A DNA stretch of 64,000 nt from ECT2AJA-110-A sp035399845 (GTDB lineage: Bacteria > Planctomycetota > Phycisphaerae > UBA1845 > UTPLA1): assembly GCA_035399845.1 (NCBI GenBank), contig DAOPJV010000006.1, positions 101,735-165,734 of the forward strand. The letters run 5' to 3'. The position numbers and the translations under genes were made by a program. A model generated the notes under the pieces. It had not been told where the DNA came from, made no database searches, and saw only the letters and a program-made list of their open reading frames with translations. Of this stretch, positions 46,275 to 54,923 are shown in pieces; positions within the stretch are counted from its first letter, which is position 1, and every line of letters begins with the position of its first letter.

Positions 46275-46979
46275 CTACCAGTCTGAGATGAGCACCCGCA
46301 CGCCGCTCGACGTTTTGTCGAACAGCTCAATCACATCACGGTTCTTCAGCCGAATGCAGCCGTGCGACGCCGGTGTTCCTATCTTTGCCTCGGCGGGCGT
46401 GCCGTGGATGTAGATGTAGCGATCATGAGAGTCGATGCCCGGCCCGGCGTTCTTCCCCGGCTCCATTCCGCGCAGCCAGAGGATGCGCGTGAGTACGAGG
46501 TCCTTGTCTGTCGCGTCCCCGGGCTTCCACACCTCGTTCTGATAGACGCGACTCTTGAACACGGCGCCCAATGGCGCCCCGTCTCCGAACCGTTCGTCGA
46601 TGAAATGCCAGCCCAGGGGCGTTTTGTAGGAATTCGCCTGGCTCCCCGTCCCTTTTTCAGCCGTCGAACACGGATAGACGAAGGCGACGCGCGTCCCCTC
46701 GATCCCGACGAGCCGTTGTCGTTTGACGGAAACCCACAGGCCGAGTCGCCCCCCGACGCGCTGCCCCCACCCCTCCTTTGCCAGCGCCTCACTGATATCC
46801 GCCGGGAGTTCCGTCCCCGGCACAAAGAGATTGGCTGACCTCAGTTCGTCCACCGCCGCACGACATCCGAACAGGCATGAGGGAATCAGCAGAAGCAGGA
46901 ACAGCTGTCGCGCGCAACCACGACTCGCCGCTATGTCGGCGCCTTGGCCCGAGCTGAGATCACGCCGACGTTCACACAT
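46275..46979 (-). CDS. L,D-transpeptidase lipoprotein (YkuD domain)
   Basis: A 234-residue protein with an N-terminal hydrophobic stretch ending in a lipobox-like LFGC (residues ~35-38). The YkuD catalytic motif is present near the C-terminus: HGTPAEAKIGTPASHGCIRL, with the nucleophilic Cys in SHGCIRL. It should form 3-3 peptidoglycan cross-links or attach proteins to peptidoglycan. It is relevant because planctomycetes were long thought to lack peptidoglycan. It is convergent with citrate synthase. The n-region before the hydrophobic stretch is long, so an internal start is possible. Confidence 0.88.
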   Translation of the reverse strand: MCERRRDLSSGQGADIAASRGCARQLFLLLLIPSCLFGCRAAVDELRSANLFVPGTELPADISEALAKEGWGQRVGGRLGLWVSVKRQRLVGIEGTRVAFVYPCSTAEKGTGSQANSYKTPLGWHFIDERFGDGAPLGAVFKSRVYQNEVWKPGDATDKDLVLTRILWLRGMEPGKNAGPGIDSHDRYIYIHGTPAEAKIGTPASHGCIRLKNRDVIELFDKTSSGVRVLISDW

Positions 46980-47056
46980 TGGATCGGCATGCTAACGCAC
47001 ACTCGCTTGTGAATTCAAATCAGAGATCGGGCGCCCATCGCATGTGGGTGGCGGCG

Positions 47057-47836
47057 TCAGCATGACAGCGCCTCGGCCTCTCGCGACGCCCGAGCCTCTC
47101 CGCCCGCGTACCCGAATCGCCGGAAATCCGCCCCATAGTACTCCGCGACGAGCGAGCGCAGGTCGTCATCGTAAAACGATGGCCACGCCGGAAACGCCTT
47201 CAGTCGGCGAAGTTGCCCGGATGTCATGTCCGCCGCGCCCTCGACGATGTTGTTCGCATACGGCAGCCGCAACGTTCGAAATGTCGCGTGATACGGCAGG
47301 CCCAGTCGTCGTGTCAGCGCGAGCATGTCCGTGTCAAACGATTCGGCGCGCCCGACGAAGTCGATCGATCGCCCACCTTCAAGAAACAGGTACTGCGGCC
47401 GCCAGTGCGGATCCAGCAGGATCGGATCACAGCCGACCACATGTTTCACGAAACAACGGAAGCTGATTCCGTTCGCATGATCCACGGGGCGTCCCAGCGA
47501 CGTGCAGACCGCCTCGATGACGGGACGCGCCGGCGACGCGGGGGCGTCCCAGCGAACCACGAATTTCTGAAGAAACGCCGACACCAGCCGCCGCCGCGGA
47601 TCCCGAACGAATGCGAATGTCAGGTAGTCGTCGGGAATCGCCAACCGGCGGTCATGAAGCCACTGCGACAGGAACTCATGTGGACGCTCCGGCCAGTCCG
47701 CGCGCCCGGAATCGTAGCCCAGCGTGGTCAGGAACCACTGCTTGAGACTGCTGGACGCGACCTTGGGAATCGGGCAATAAACAAAACGGTATTCGTCATT
47801 CGGAAGATACGTCGACTCGGGCCAGATCCGGGGCAT
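47057..47836 (-). CDS. sulfotransferase family 2-like protein
   Basis: A 259-residue protein with both PAPS-binding signatures: the 5' phosphosulfate loop CPIPKVASSSLKQ (residues 21-33) and the 3' phosphate-binding FVRDPRRRLVSAF (77-89; Arg 78, Ser 86). It should transfer sulfate from PAPS to a sugar hydroxyl, as in chondroitin/HNK-1-type sulfotransferases. Its ATG overlaps the stop of the upstream glycosyltransferase gene (TAATG), placing it in the surface-glycan locus. Confidence 0.88.
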   Translation of the reverse strand: MPRIWPESTYLPNDEYRFVYCPIPKVASSSLKQWFLTTLGYDSGRADWPERPHEFLSQWLHDRRLAIPDDYLTFAFVRDPRRRLVSAFLQKFVVRWDAPASPARPVIEAVCTSLGRPVDHANGISFRCFVKHVVGCDPILLDPHWRPQYLFLEGGRSIDFVGRAESFDTDMLALTRRLGLPYHATFRTLRLPYANNIVEGAADMTSGQLRRLKAFPAWPSFYDDDLRSLVAEYYGADFRRFGYAGGEARASREAEALSC

Positions 47837-50268
47837 TACACGTTTGCCTCCACCATGACGACGCGATCCGGCGCGACGGAGGACACATGTCCCGCCGACG
47901 CGGCGTTCGCAAGGGCGTCAGTCGTAAATGCAATCGCTTCTCGCATCAACTTCTCGTACCCGAAATGCGCCAGCACACCGCCGCGCATCCGCGTCGCCGT
48001 CTCACGCCGCAGGTCCGGCCTCGCCAGGAAGAACTCGAGCCGCTCAACGAATTCCGACTCCCCGCCGAATGTCAGCGTCTCAAAGTCAGGCCACAACTGA
48101 TCCGCCAGCATGATCTCCCGCCCCTCGCAAACGGCGGCGATTCTCGCCATGGCGCGTTCGTCAAAGTGCAGCGGCCGCCGAGGATCAATTCCCTTCATCT
48201 GGCAAAGCCGCTCGAATTCGCGATGCCACGGCGCCGGAAGGTCCGTACCGTAGCACTTCGCCGGGGCGCTCACGCCATGTTTCTGCAGGTACGCGCGCAT
48301 GGCCCGCTTCACGGGCATGCCGATATCGCCCGCGTGTCGCCGCGCCAGGAAAAAACCGCCGGCCGCCAGCCCGTCCAGCACACGCTGATGCAGCGACAGA
48401 TTGCAGCCCGAATGCAGATTCACTTTCGCCCGCCGAAACGCCTCGCCCAGTTCCGCCCCGTGCTCGATCGTCCCCCTTGCGAACTCGGCGAACTCGGGAT
48501 GCGCGTCCCAGCCGTCGCCATAGATATGAAGTCGCCCTCCCGTTGAGCGCGCCCAGTTGGCGGCCCAGCGCAGTGTCTCCTGGCGGATGATCCGCTCCGC
48601 CAGCGGTCGCGCGAACTGATCGAGCAGCCCGTCACGCGCCGTCGCCGACAGCGACGTCCCCAGTGCGCCTTCGACGTCGTCAAGCATCACGCTGAAGTTG
48701 ATCGCGCCGTTCAGCCGCCCGGCGCGATGTCGCTCATACAGCGCCTGTTCGATCCCCTGCAGGATGGCGAGCCCCTTCGGATTGTCACATTCCGCGATTC
48801 GGGCCGCCGCAAACGCCTTCGGCGTCTCCGACGCGTGCGTCGCAAACGCAACTTCGCAGTCCAGCTTCGAGGCGTCAGCTCCCGACGGAGTCGCGGACGT
48901 CAGTCTCGCCACGTCCGTCGCCATATCGCAGGCCATGAACCGTTCCGCCGGATATGCATATCGCCCCACAAGATCGCGCCTGCCCTGCCCCATCACGAAG
49001 TCGAGCTCGCCGAGCGCCTGACCGACCTTCGCGTCGAACAGCCACGGCAGCCGATCCTGAACCCACGTCAGCACGGGCAGGTTGTCCACCAGGATCGCCG
49101 GCTGCGAGATGCGGGTATGGTCGATCAATAAGACCAGGTCCGGATCGAAGTCGCGGATCGCCTCCAGCGCCACGATCGGCGAAATATGACTTTGATCGTC
49201 GGGTTCGATCACAATCCGCGTCTCGCAGCCGATCGCGCCAAGCGCCGCCAGCGCGTCGCGCGTCGCGTATTGCAGGACCGTCGTGAATCGGCAGGTGATC
49301 GACAACACGCGCAGGGCGTCGCCGTCGCCCCGGGTGGCCGACTCGAACCGACTCGCCCAGTACGCGGTGTCGCGCGCCGCATAGCGGCGGCTCACCTCGG
49401 CCCGCAGCGCATCGACCTCCTCCCGGCGGGCGTCAATCTGACGCTTCAGCACCGGCTCGGCGCGAGACTCGTGGTTCCATGGCGCCGTCAGGACGATCGA
49501 CTTCGGCAGCGGCGCATTCGGAGTCTCAGTGATATGACGATCCAGCGTCTCGTAGGCTGATTCGCCCACACACAGGATCGCACGCGGCGCCGCCAGCGCG
49601 TCCGTCCAGTCCGACACGTGCAGCGCAACGCCAAGCGCCGAAAGGTCGGTCTCGATCTGGTAGACAAATGGAGACGACGAGTTCATGGTTCGGCACGACG
49701 CGGACACGTACAGCGGGAACTGCGCGCCCAGTCCGACGCCCTCGATCACGATCGGCGCAATGACACGATTCTCAACCTGTCGCCGCAGACTCTCGAGCGT
49801 TTCCGCGGGTTGATGCCGCCCGAAGCACGGGCGCCAGCATTCCGTCGCCCGATCGAACACGTCCCAGCGACCTTCGCGCGTGCGATGCAGTTCAAGTGTG
49901 TCCCGTCGCGCCGCGAACGCCTCCCGCACAGCGTCCGACCAGTCCCATCGCGCTGCAAGGGCCCGAAGATTGCGCTCAAACGTCGGCCGGACGACCTCCC
50001 AATCGACGAGTCCGTTCTGAGTGGGAACGCGCAACTGACAAAGGAGATCGCGAAGCCCGATTTCACCCAGGACAACAGGATCGAACCGCTCCGCGACGTC
50101 GGCCGCCCGATGCAGCAGCCCAAGCTCCGTCAGACAGCGCACAAGCGCCAGCCGCAGTTCGCCGTCTTCCGGCTGCGCCGCCAACGCGAGCGTCGCGATT
50201 TCGATGAACTCATCTCGCTGGCCGCGATCCGGCAGCGACAGGAGCTGTTCCCGAGTCAGGTTCGCCAT
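47836..50268 (-). CDS. glycosyltransferase-like protein with N-terminal helical region
   Basis: ATG 50268 has GGAGGA about 11 bp upstream; the frame is open to 50427. The ~810-residue protein starts with a TPR-like helical stretch (LTREQLLSLPDRGQRDEF, LALVRCLTELGLLHRAADVA). It is followed by a central region (DFDPDLVLLIDH) and a C-terminal GT-B-like domain with HSGCNLSLHQRVLDGLAAGG and FFLAR. That block matches the nucleotide-sugar-binding half of CgeB/group-1-like glycosyltransferases. It is translationally coupled to the sulfotransferase. It is divergent from the next glycosyltransferase. Confidence 0.78.
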   Translation of the reverse strand: MANLTREQLLSLPDRGQRDEFIEIATLALAAQPEDGELRLALVRCLTELGLLHRAADVAERFDPVVLGEIGLRDLLCQLRVPTQNGLVDWEVVRPTFERNLRALAARWDWSDAVREAFAARRDTLELHRTREGRWDVFDRATECWRPCFGRHQPAETLESLRRQVENRVIAPIVIEGVGLGAQFPLYVSASCRTMNSSSPFVYQIETDLSALGVALHVSDWTDALAAPRAILCVGESAYETLDRHITETPNAPLPKSIVLTAPWNHESRAEPVLKRQIDARREEVDALRAEVSRRYAARDTAYWASRFESATRGDGDALRVLSITCRFTTVLQYATRDALAALGAIGCETRIVIEPDDQSHISPIVALEAIRDFDPDLVLLIDHTRISQPAILVDNLPVLTWVQDRLPWLFDAKVGQALGELDFVMGQGRRDLVGRYAYPAERFMACDMATDVARLTSATPSGADASKLDCEVAFATHASETPKAFAAARIAECDNPKGLAILQGIEQALYERHRAGRLNGAINFSVMLDDVEGALGTSLSATARDGLLDQFARPLAERIIRQETLRWAANWARSTGGRLHIYGDGWDAHPEFAEFARGTIEHGAELGEAFRRAKVNLHSGCNLSLHQRVLDGLAAGGFFLARRHAGDIGMPVKRAMRAYLQKHGVSAPAKCYGTDLPAPWHREFERLCQMKGIDPRRPLHFDERAMARIAAVCEGREIMLADQLWPDFETLTFGGESEFVERLEFFLARPDLRRETATRMRGGVLAHFGYEKLMREAIAFTTDALANAASAGHVSSVAPDRVVMVEANV

Positions 50269-50444
50269 GTCCGACGCATCCTCCGCATGCCGCCGGCTGC
50301 GCTCCGCATCCTCCCGAGGCATGGACACTTGCGCGATATCGGGCGTACCGCTCCGTGGCCTTGAGGCCGACTCGCGAATCGACCGATAAAGCCAAGGGAG
50401 ACTGCGCAAACAGGCGGATTCGCGCAAGCCTTGCGCATCAGCAC

Positions 50445-52043
50445 ATGCACAACGCCAACGACCTACCGATCACGATCTCGCTGCCGCAGGGCTTCACCAT
50501 CGGTGGCGTCACCACCTGGGCCCTCGCGATCGCTCGCCGATTCGCGACGCCCTCACGCCAGGTCCGACTGATCGCCCATCCGCCGCTCGAGGGACACGCG
50601 ACCTTTGATCCGGCGCCATCGCTTGCCGACGCCAACGTCAGAATCGTCCACGCCCCCGCGCTCAGCTTCCAGGCCGATTTCGATTCATGTGTCGCAATCT
50701 ACGCCGCCCAGCTCCCGACGCTCCTGCTGCCCAACCTCTGCGCCGAGTCCTTCGCCATCGCCGCGCAACTCTCGGAATCCCGCGCCAATGACCTTCGCGT
50801 CATCGCCTGGATCCACGGCGACAATCCCGTCGACTACGCCTACCTCGAACACTACGAACCGATCGTTCATCGCTATGTCGCCGTCAGTCGTCAATGCCAG
50901 GCGGAATTCACGTCGCGACGCCCCCATCGCAAACAGGACATCGCCTACATTCCCCACGCGCTGCCGTTACCGAGGCCAATCGCACGATCTCCCCTGAAAA
51001 ACCGCCCGCTTCGAATCCTCTACGCCGGCCGCATGGAGCTTGGCGTCAAACGCGTCGTGGACATCCTCGCCATTGCGCGCCGACTGTGCCACCTCGACAT
51101 TCCCTTCGACCTTCGCCTGATCGGTGATGGACCTCACGCGGACATGATCGACGCCCGAATCGCCTCGCTCACACAGGAACTCAACGGGCGCCGTGGGGCG
51201 ATCCGTCGTGAGGCCGCCCGAGGACCGCACGAGATGGACGCCGCCTGGCAATGGGCGGACGTTGCCATTCTCACATCCCGCCTCGAAGGCTTCAGCGTCA
51301 GTACGCTGGAGGCCATGGCGGCGGGATGCGTCCCTGTCGTGACGAATGTCGCCAGCGGCGTGTCGGACATCATCCGCCACGGCCGGAACGGAATGACCTT
51401 TCCGATCGGCGCCATCGAGGCCGGCGCTGATTGCCTGGCGCGGCTCGCCGCCTCGCCAGACGCGCTCGCAGCCATGTCGGGCGCCGCGCGCGACACTATC
51501 GCCTCCGACTTCGGCGTGGACCGTCACGACCACGATGTCGCGTCACTCTTCGCCGGCGCGGTCGCCGACGCCGATCGACAATGGCCGTCCGCCGTCAGCA
51601 TCGCCATCCAGTCGATCGAGGCGCCGACAGGCGCCGTGCCGCAGGACGCGCCGTCGCCAACCTACGACAGAATCGCGGCGTTCCTGTGTGACCAGCCGGA
51701 TCGCAGGCGGATCGTCGTCTACGGACTCGGCGTCAACGGACAAACACTTGTCGAGCGCATTCGCGCCGACAGGCGCTTTCATGATCGCGCCCTGCTCGGC
51801 CTGGATGATCATGCGAGCGACGATCTCCTGGCGACGCTCGAACTGCCTCGCGCCACGATCGATGGACTGACCCCATGGCCCGATGACGCGATCGCGGTCA
51901 TCACGCCGAATGTTCCGGATCGGATGTGTGAGCGCCTCGAATCGATCGGCGCCTGCCGAAATACGGACTTCACTGCACTCGCAACGACAAATGTCATCGA
52001 GTCGCCGCAGGCGCCAGGTCGGATGGAGTCCCTTTCATGTTGA
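50445..52043 (+). CDS. GT4-type glycosyltransferase with C-terminal Rossmann-like domain
   Basis: I prefer ATG 50445; the frame is open from 50355 but that part is not protein-like. The 532-residue product has a GT-B fold: N-terminal LPQGFTIGGVTTWALAIARR, a hinge with ILYAGRMELGVKRVVDIL (191-208), and the donor-site E-x7-E block EGFSVSTLEAMAAGCVPVVT (281-300). From about residue 430 a separate Rossmann-like segment (RRIVVYGLGVNGQTL) follows; the next gene carries the same extension. It overlaps the next gene by 7 bp. Confidence 0.88.
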   Translation: MHNANDLPITISLPQGFTIGGVTTWALAIARRFATPSRQVRLIAHPPLEGHATFDPAPSLADANVRIVHAPALSFQADFDSCVAIYAAQLPTLLLPNLCAESFAIAAQLSESRANDLRVIAWIHGDNPVDYAYLEHYEPIVHRYVAVSRQCQAEFTSRRPHRKQDIAYIPHALPLPRPIARSPLKNRPLRILYAGRMELGVKRVVDILAIARRLCHLDIPFDLRLIGDGPHADMIDARIASLTQELNGRRGAIRREAARGPHEMDAAWQWADVAILTSRLEGFSVSTLEAMAAGCVPVVTNVASGVSDIIRHGRNGMTFPIGAIEAGADCLARLAASPDALAAMSGAARDTIASDFGVDRHDHDVASLFAGAVADADRQWPSAVSIAIQSIEAPTGAVPQDAPSPTYDRIAAFLCDQPDRRRIVVYGLGVNGQTLVERIRADRRFHDRALLGLDDHASDDLLATLELPRATIDGLTPWPDDAIAVITPNVPDRMCERLESIGACRNTDFTALATTNVIESPQAPGRMESLSC

Positions 52044-53680
52044 GTGGCGACTGGCGAATACTGCTGTCGCTCCCGCTGGGCCTCGGCGCCAACGGCATGA
52101 CCACGTGGGCGTTTCGGACAGCCCGGGCGCTCGCCGATCGCGGGCGTCGCGTGACGATCGTTGCGCACGACGCGCCCCAGGGCGATCCGGTCTTTGACGC
52201 AGCGGAACTGGACCTGCCGAACAACGCCGAGATCGCCCGTCTGCCGGCGCTCCGGAATCCTGAGCATTGGGAGCGGATCCTCGATGGCTACAGACGACTC
52301 CTTCCCGCCGTCCTGATTCCGACAACCATCGAGCAGAGCTTCGAAGTGGCGGCGGCTGTTGCCCTGTGCGCCCCCAGCCGGGTGCGCGTGATTGGCTGGA
52401 ATCATGTCGATCACGAATACGACTACACGTGCCTGCGGCATATCGAACCCATCTGCAGCGCCTTCATCGCCAACACGCGCCAATGTACAGAACGGCTCGA
52501 CGCGCACATTCCGCATCGATCCGATGATATCGCCCGCATTCCCCATGTGCTCGGCGCCGTCGAACCGAGGCCGCCAGCGTCATCGCACAATGGCCCCATC
52601 CGCATCGGCTATGCCGGACGCCTCGTGGAAACACAGAAACGCGTCGCGGACCTGCTGGAAGTGGCGTCGATCCTGGAATCCCGGGGCGTTCCCTTTCAGA
52701 TGCGAATCGTGGGCGACGGTCCCTCTCGCGACACAATCGCGAGCTTTGCAGACCAATTCAACCTGCGCCAGGCGTCTGCGAACGAATCGCCGGCCGGCGC
52801 TTCTCGAATTGAATTGTCGGCGTCGACGCCGCCGACACGAATCCACGAATTCTGGAGTGACTGCGACTGCCTGCTGCTCCCCTCGGTCTATGAGGGACTC
52901 AGCATGCAGCTGATCGAGGCCATGCAACACGGCTGTGTGCCGATCGTCAGCGCCAGAAGCGGCGAGGGCGACGTTATCGAAGGGCGGCGAAACGGACTCA
53001 CGTTCGAAGTCGGCGATTGCGAGGCGGCCGCCGACTGCGTTGCCGCCCTCGCAGGCTCCCCACAGTTTATGCGTCAACTCGCCGAAGCGGCCCGTCAGAC
53101 GATCGCAGCCCTGTGCGCACCCGCGGCGACGATCGACCGCCTTGATGCAATCATCGAGTCCGCGATCGAGGCCCCCGACCGGCGCTGGCCCAGAACGAGG
53201 CCCCTGTCCGTGCGAGCGACGTCATCCGGGGCGGAGGATTCCGCCAGCCAGGACGCGGCAAGAATGCGTTCGGCCCTCACCGAGCTTGCGAACCGCGGCG
53301 GGCGCGCCGTCGCGATCTACGGGGCCGGTCGCCACACACAATCCATCGCGACCGCGTTCATCAATCCGCCAGTCGAGATTCTCGCCTTTATTGAGGACGA
53401 TCGAAGCGACTCCGCACAGACGCTCTGGGAATGGCCGATTCTCTCTCGCGCCGAAGCAATCGCTCTCGATATCGACGCCGTCATCATCAGTTCCCGTATG
53501 AACGAAGCGCAAATGCTCAGGCACCAACCCGAGTTCGCGTCCGCGGGAATCGAGCTCTTGCCGCTCTACTCCGAAGGACGGGCTGCAATTCCTTTTTCGA
53601 CGTCCCGCCGCCGTCCGAAGTCGGGCGCCAATTCCCTGACTCAAACCACACCACAAGCCCACGGAGTCGCAGGCGTATGA
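52037..53680 (+). CDS. GT4-type glycosyltransferase with C-terminal Rossmann-like domain
   Basis: A 547-residue paralogue of the preceding gene. N-terminal LPLGLGANGMTTWAFRTAR, central IGYAGRLVETQKRVADLLEV and the donor block YEGLSMQLIEAMQHGCVPIV identify a GT-B glycosyltransferase. The C-terminal domain has AVAIYGAGRHTQSIATAF, a glycine-rich nucleotide-binding turn. The two proteins probably arose by tandem duplication and act on successive sugars of one glycan. The TGA is embedded in the next ATG (ATGA). Confidence 0.9.
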   Translation: MLSGDWRILLSLPLGLGANGMTTWAFRTARALADRGRRVTIVAHDAPQGDPVFDAAELDLPNNAEIARLPALRNPEHWERILDGYRRLLPAVLIPTTIEQSFEVAAAVALCAPSRVRVIGWNHVDHEYDYTCLRHIEPICSAFIANTRQCTERLDAHIPHRSDDIARIPHVLGAVEPRPPASSHNGPIRIGYAGRLVETQKRVADLLEVASILESRGVPFQMRIVGDGPSRDTIASFADQFNLRQASANESPAGASRIELSASTPPTRIHEFWSDCDCLLLPSVYEGLSMQLIEAMQHGCVPIVSARSGEGDVIEGRRNGLTFEVGDCEAAADCVAALAGSPQFMRQLAEAARQTIAALCAPAATIDRLDAIIESAIEAPDRRWPRTRPLSVRATSSGAEDSASQDAARMRSALTELANRGGRAVAIYGAGRHTQSIATAFINPPVEILAFIEDDRSDSAQTLWEWPILSRAEAIALDIDAVIISSRMNEAQMLRHQPEFASAGIELLPLYSEGRAAIPFSTSRRRPKSGANSLTQTTPQAHGVAGV

Positions 53681-54903
53681 ATCGACCCGACGTCTTCCTT
53701 ATCTCGATCGATTGCCTTCGCCCGGATCACGTCGGCGCGTTCAATCGCCTCTCGCGACTCACACCGAACCTTGATCGCGTCATCTCAGGTGGCGCCATCT
53801 ATACACGAGCGATGTCACACGCACCGTTCACAACGCCGGCCGTCGCGAGCATCCTCACGGGTCGTTATCCCTTCCAGCATGGCGTGCGCCTCCTGCTGGG
53901 CCAGCTCTGCAATCCGGCGGCCACGACCCTCGCCGAGGCCGCCAAACGCGCCGGATACGTAACGGCGGGCTTCCCGTCGTCGTTCATTCTCAATTCGCCG
54001 ACCGGGCTCTCTCGCGGCTTTGACGAGTACTGCGATGTGGAAGACGGCGTCATGACGCGCCGCGGCGGCTGCTGGCGTCACGGCGCCCCGCTCAATGTCG
54101 CGCTGGATGAATTCCTGACGCGCGCCGGCGATGACGCGGTTTTCTGCTGGCTTCACTATTTCGACCTGCATGAATACCACCTGGATGAATCGGCGCCGCA
54201 TCAGACGACGTACGCCCGGGACCTGCGTGAAAAGGTCGATGGCGGATGCGTCGCATCCCTCTTCCGTATTCTCGAATCGCATGACCGCATGAGGAACGCC
54301 GCATTCATCTTCACAGCGGACCATGGCGAATGCCTTTACGACCACAACGCGCGAGGTCACGGCCAGCACCTTTACAACAGTGTGCTCCACGTCCCGCTCG
54401 CGATCGTCTGGCCAAACGTGATGCGGCCGGGAGAGGTTCGACGCGATCTGGTTCGACACGTCGATCTGCTGCCGACACTGCTCGATATCTGGAACCTCGA
54501 ACCCGACGATCCAGCGCTGGCGCCGCCGGGGCGAAGCCTGCTGGACGAGCCCGCCACCGATGAGATTACGTCATACGCCGAGGCCTCCCCGCGCCAGCTC
54601 TTCGACGGCGCCGCCGCGGAGGTCCGCCCGTTCGAAGGCGCCGAAATCCAGTCGATTCAGACTTCGCAATACAAACTGATCCGGAAGGAAAACGGGGACC
54701 GTGAACTCTATGACCTTCTGAACGACCCCGGGGAATTCGCGGATTTGATGACATCAACGCGCACAAACGCCGAACCGATCGCCGCCGATCTCGCCGATCG
54801 CCTCGGCGACCTGCTGCGGGCGGAGACGTTCGCTTCGGCCACGGCCGCAATACCACAGGAACAGGTTGTGCGAGATCGTCTCCGCGATCTGGGATACGTC
54901 TGA
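53677..54903 (+). CDS. sulfatase-fold enzyme with threonine nucleophile
   Basis: ATG 53677 overlaps the previous stop; the frame is open upstream but inside the previous gene. The 408-residue product has the alkaline-phosphatase-superfamily fold: D12 in ISIDCLRPDHVG, the nucleophile block APFTTPAVASILTGR with Thr 52 where FGly sulfatases have Cys or Ser, and the metal site TADHGE about 215 residues later. A Thr here is typical of phospho-group transferases and hydrolases such as LtaS-like enzymes, so a phosphoglycan or phospholipid-linked role is at least as likely as sulfate removal. It lies inside the glycan operon. Confidence 0.87.
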   Translation: MNRPDVFLISIDCLRPDHVGAFNRLSRLTPNLDRVISGGAIYTRAMSHAPFTTPAVASILTGRYPFQHGVRLLLGQLCNPAATTLAEAAKRAGYVTAGFPSSFILNSPTGLSRGFDEYCDVEDGVMTRRGGCWRHGAPLNVALDEFLTRAGDDAVFCWLHYFDLHEYHLDESAPHQTTYARDLREKVDGGCVASLFRILESHDRMRNAAFIFTADHGECLYDHNARGHGQHLYNSVLHVPLAIVWPNVMRPGEVRRDLVRHVDLLPTLLDIWNLEPDDPALAPPGRSLLDEPATDEITSYAEASPRQLFDGAAAEVRPFEGAEIQSIQTSQYKLIRKENGDRELYDLLNDPGEFADLMTSTRTNAEPIAADLADRLGDLLRAETFASATAAIPQEQVVRDRLRDLGYV

Positions 54904-54923
54904 CGAGATTGGCGCAACACGAT

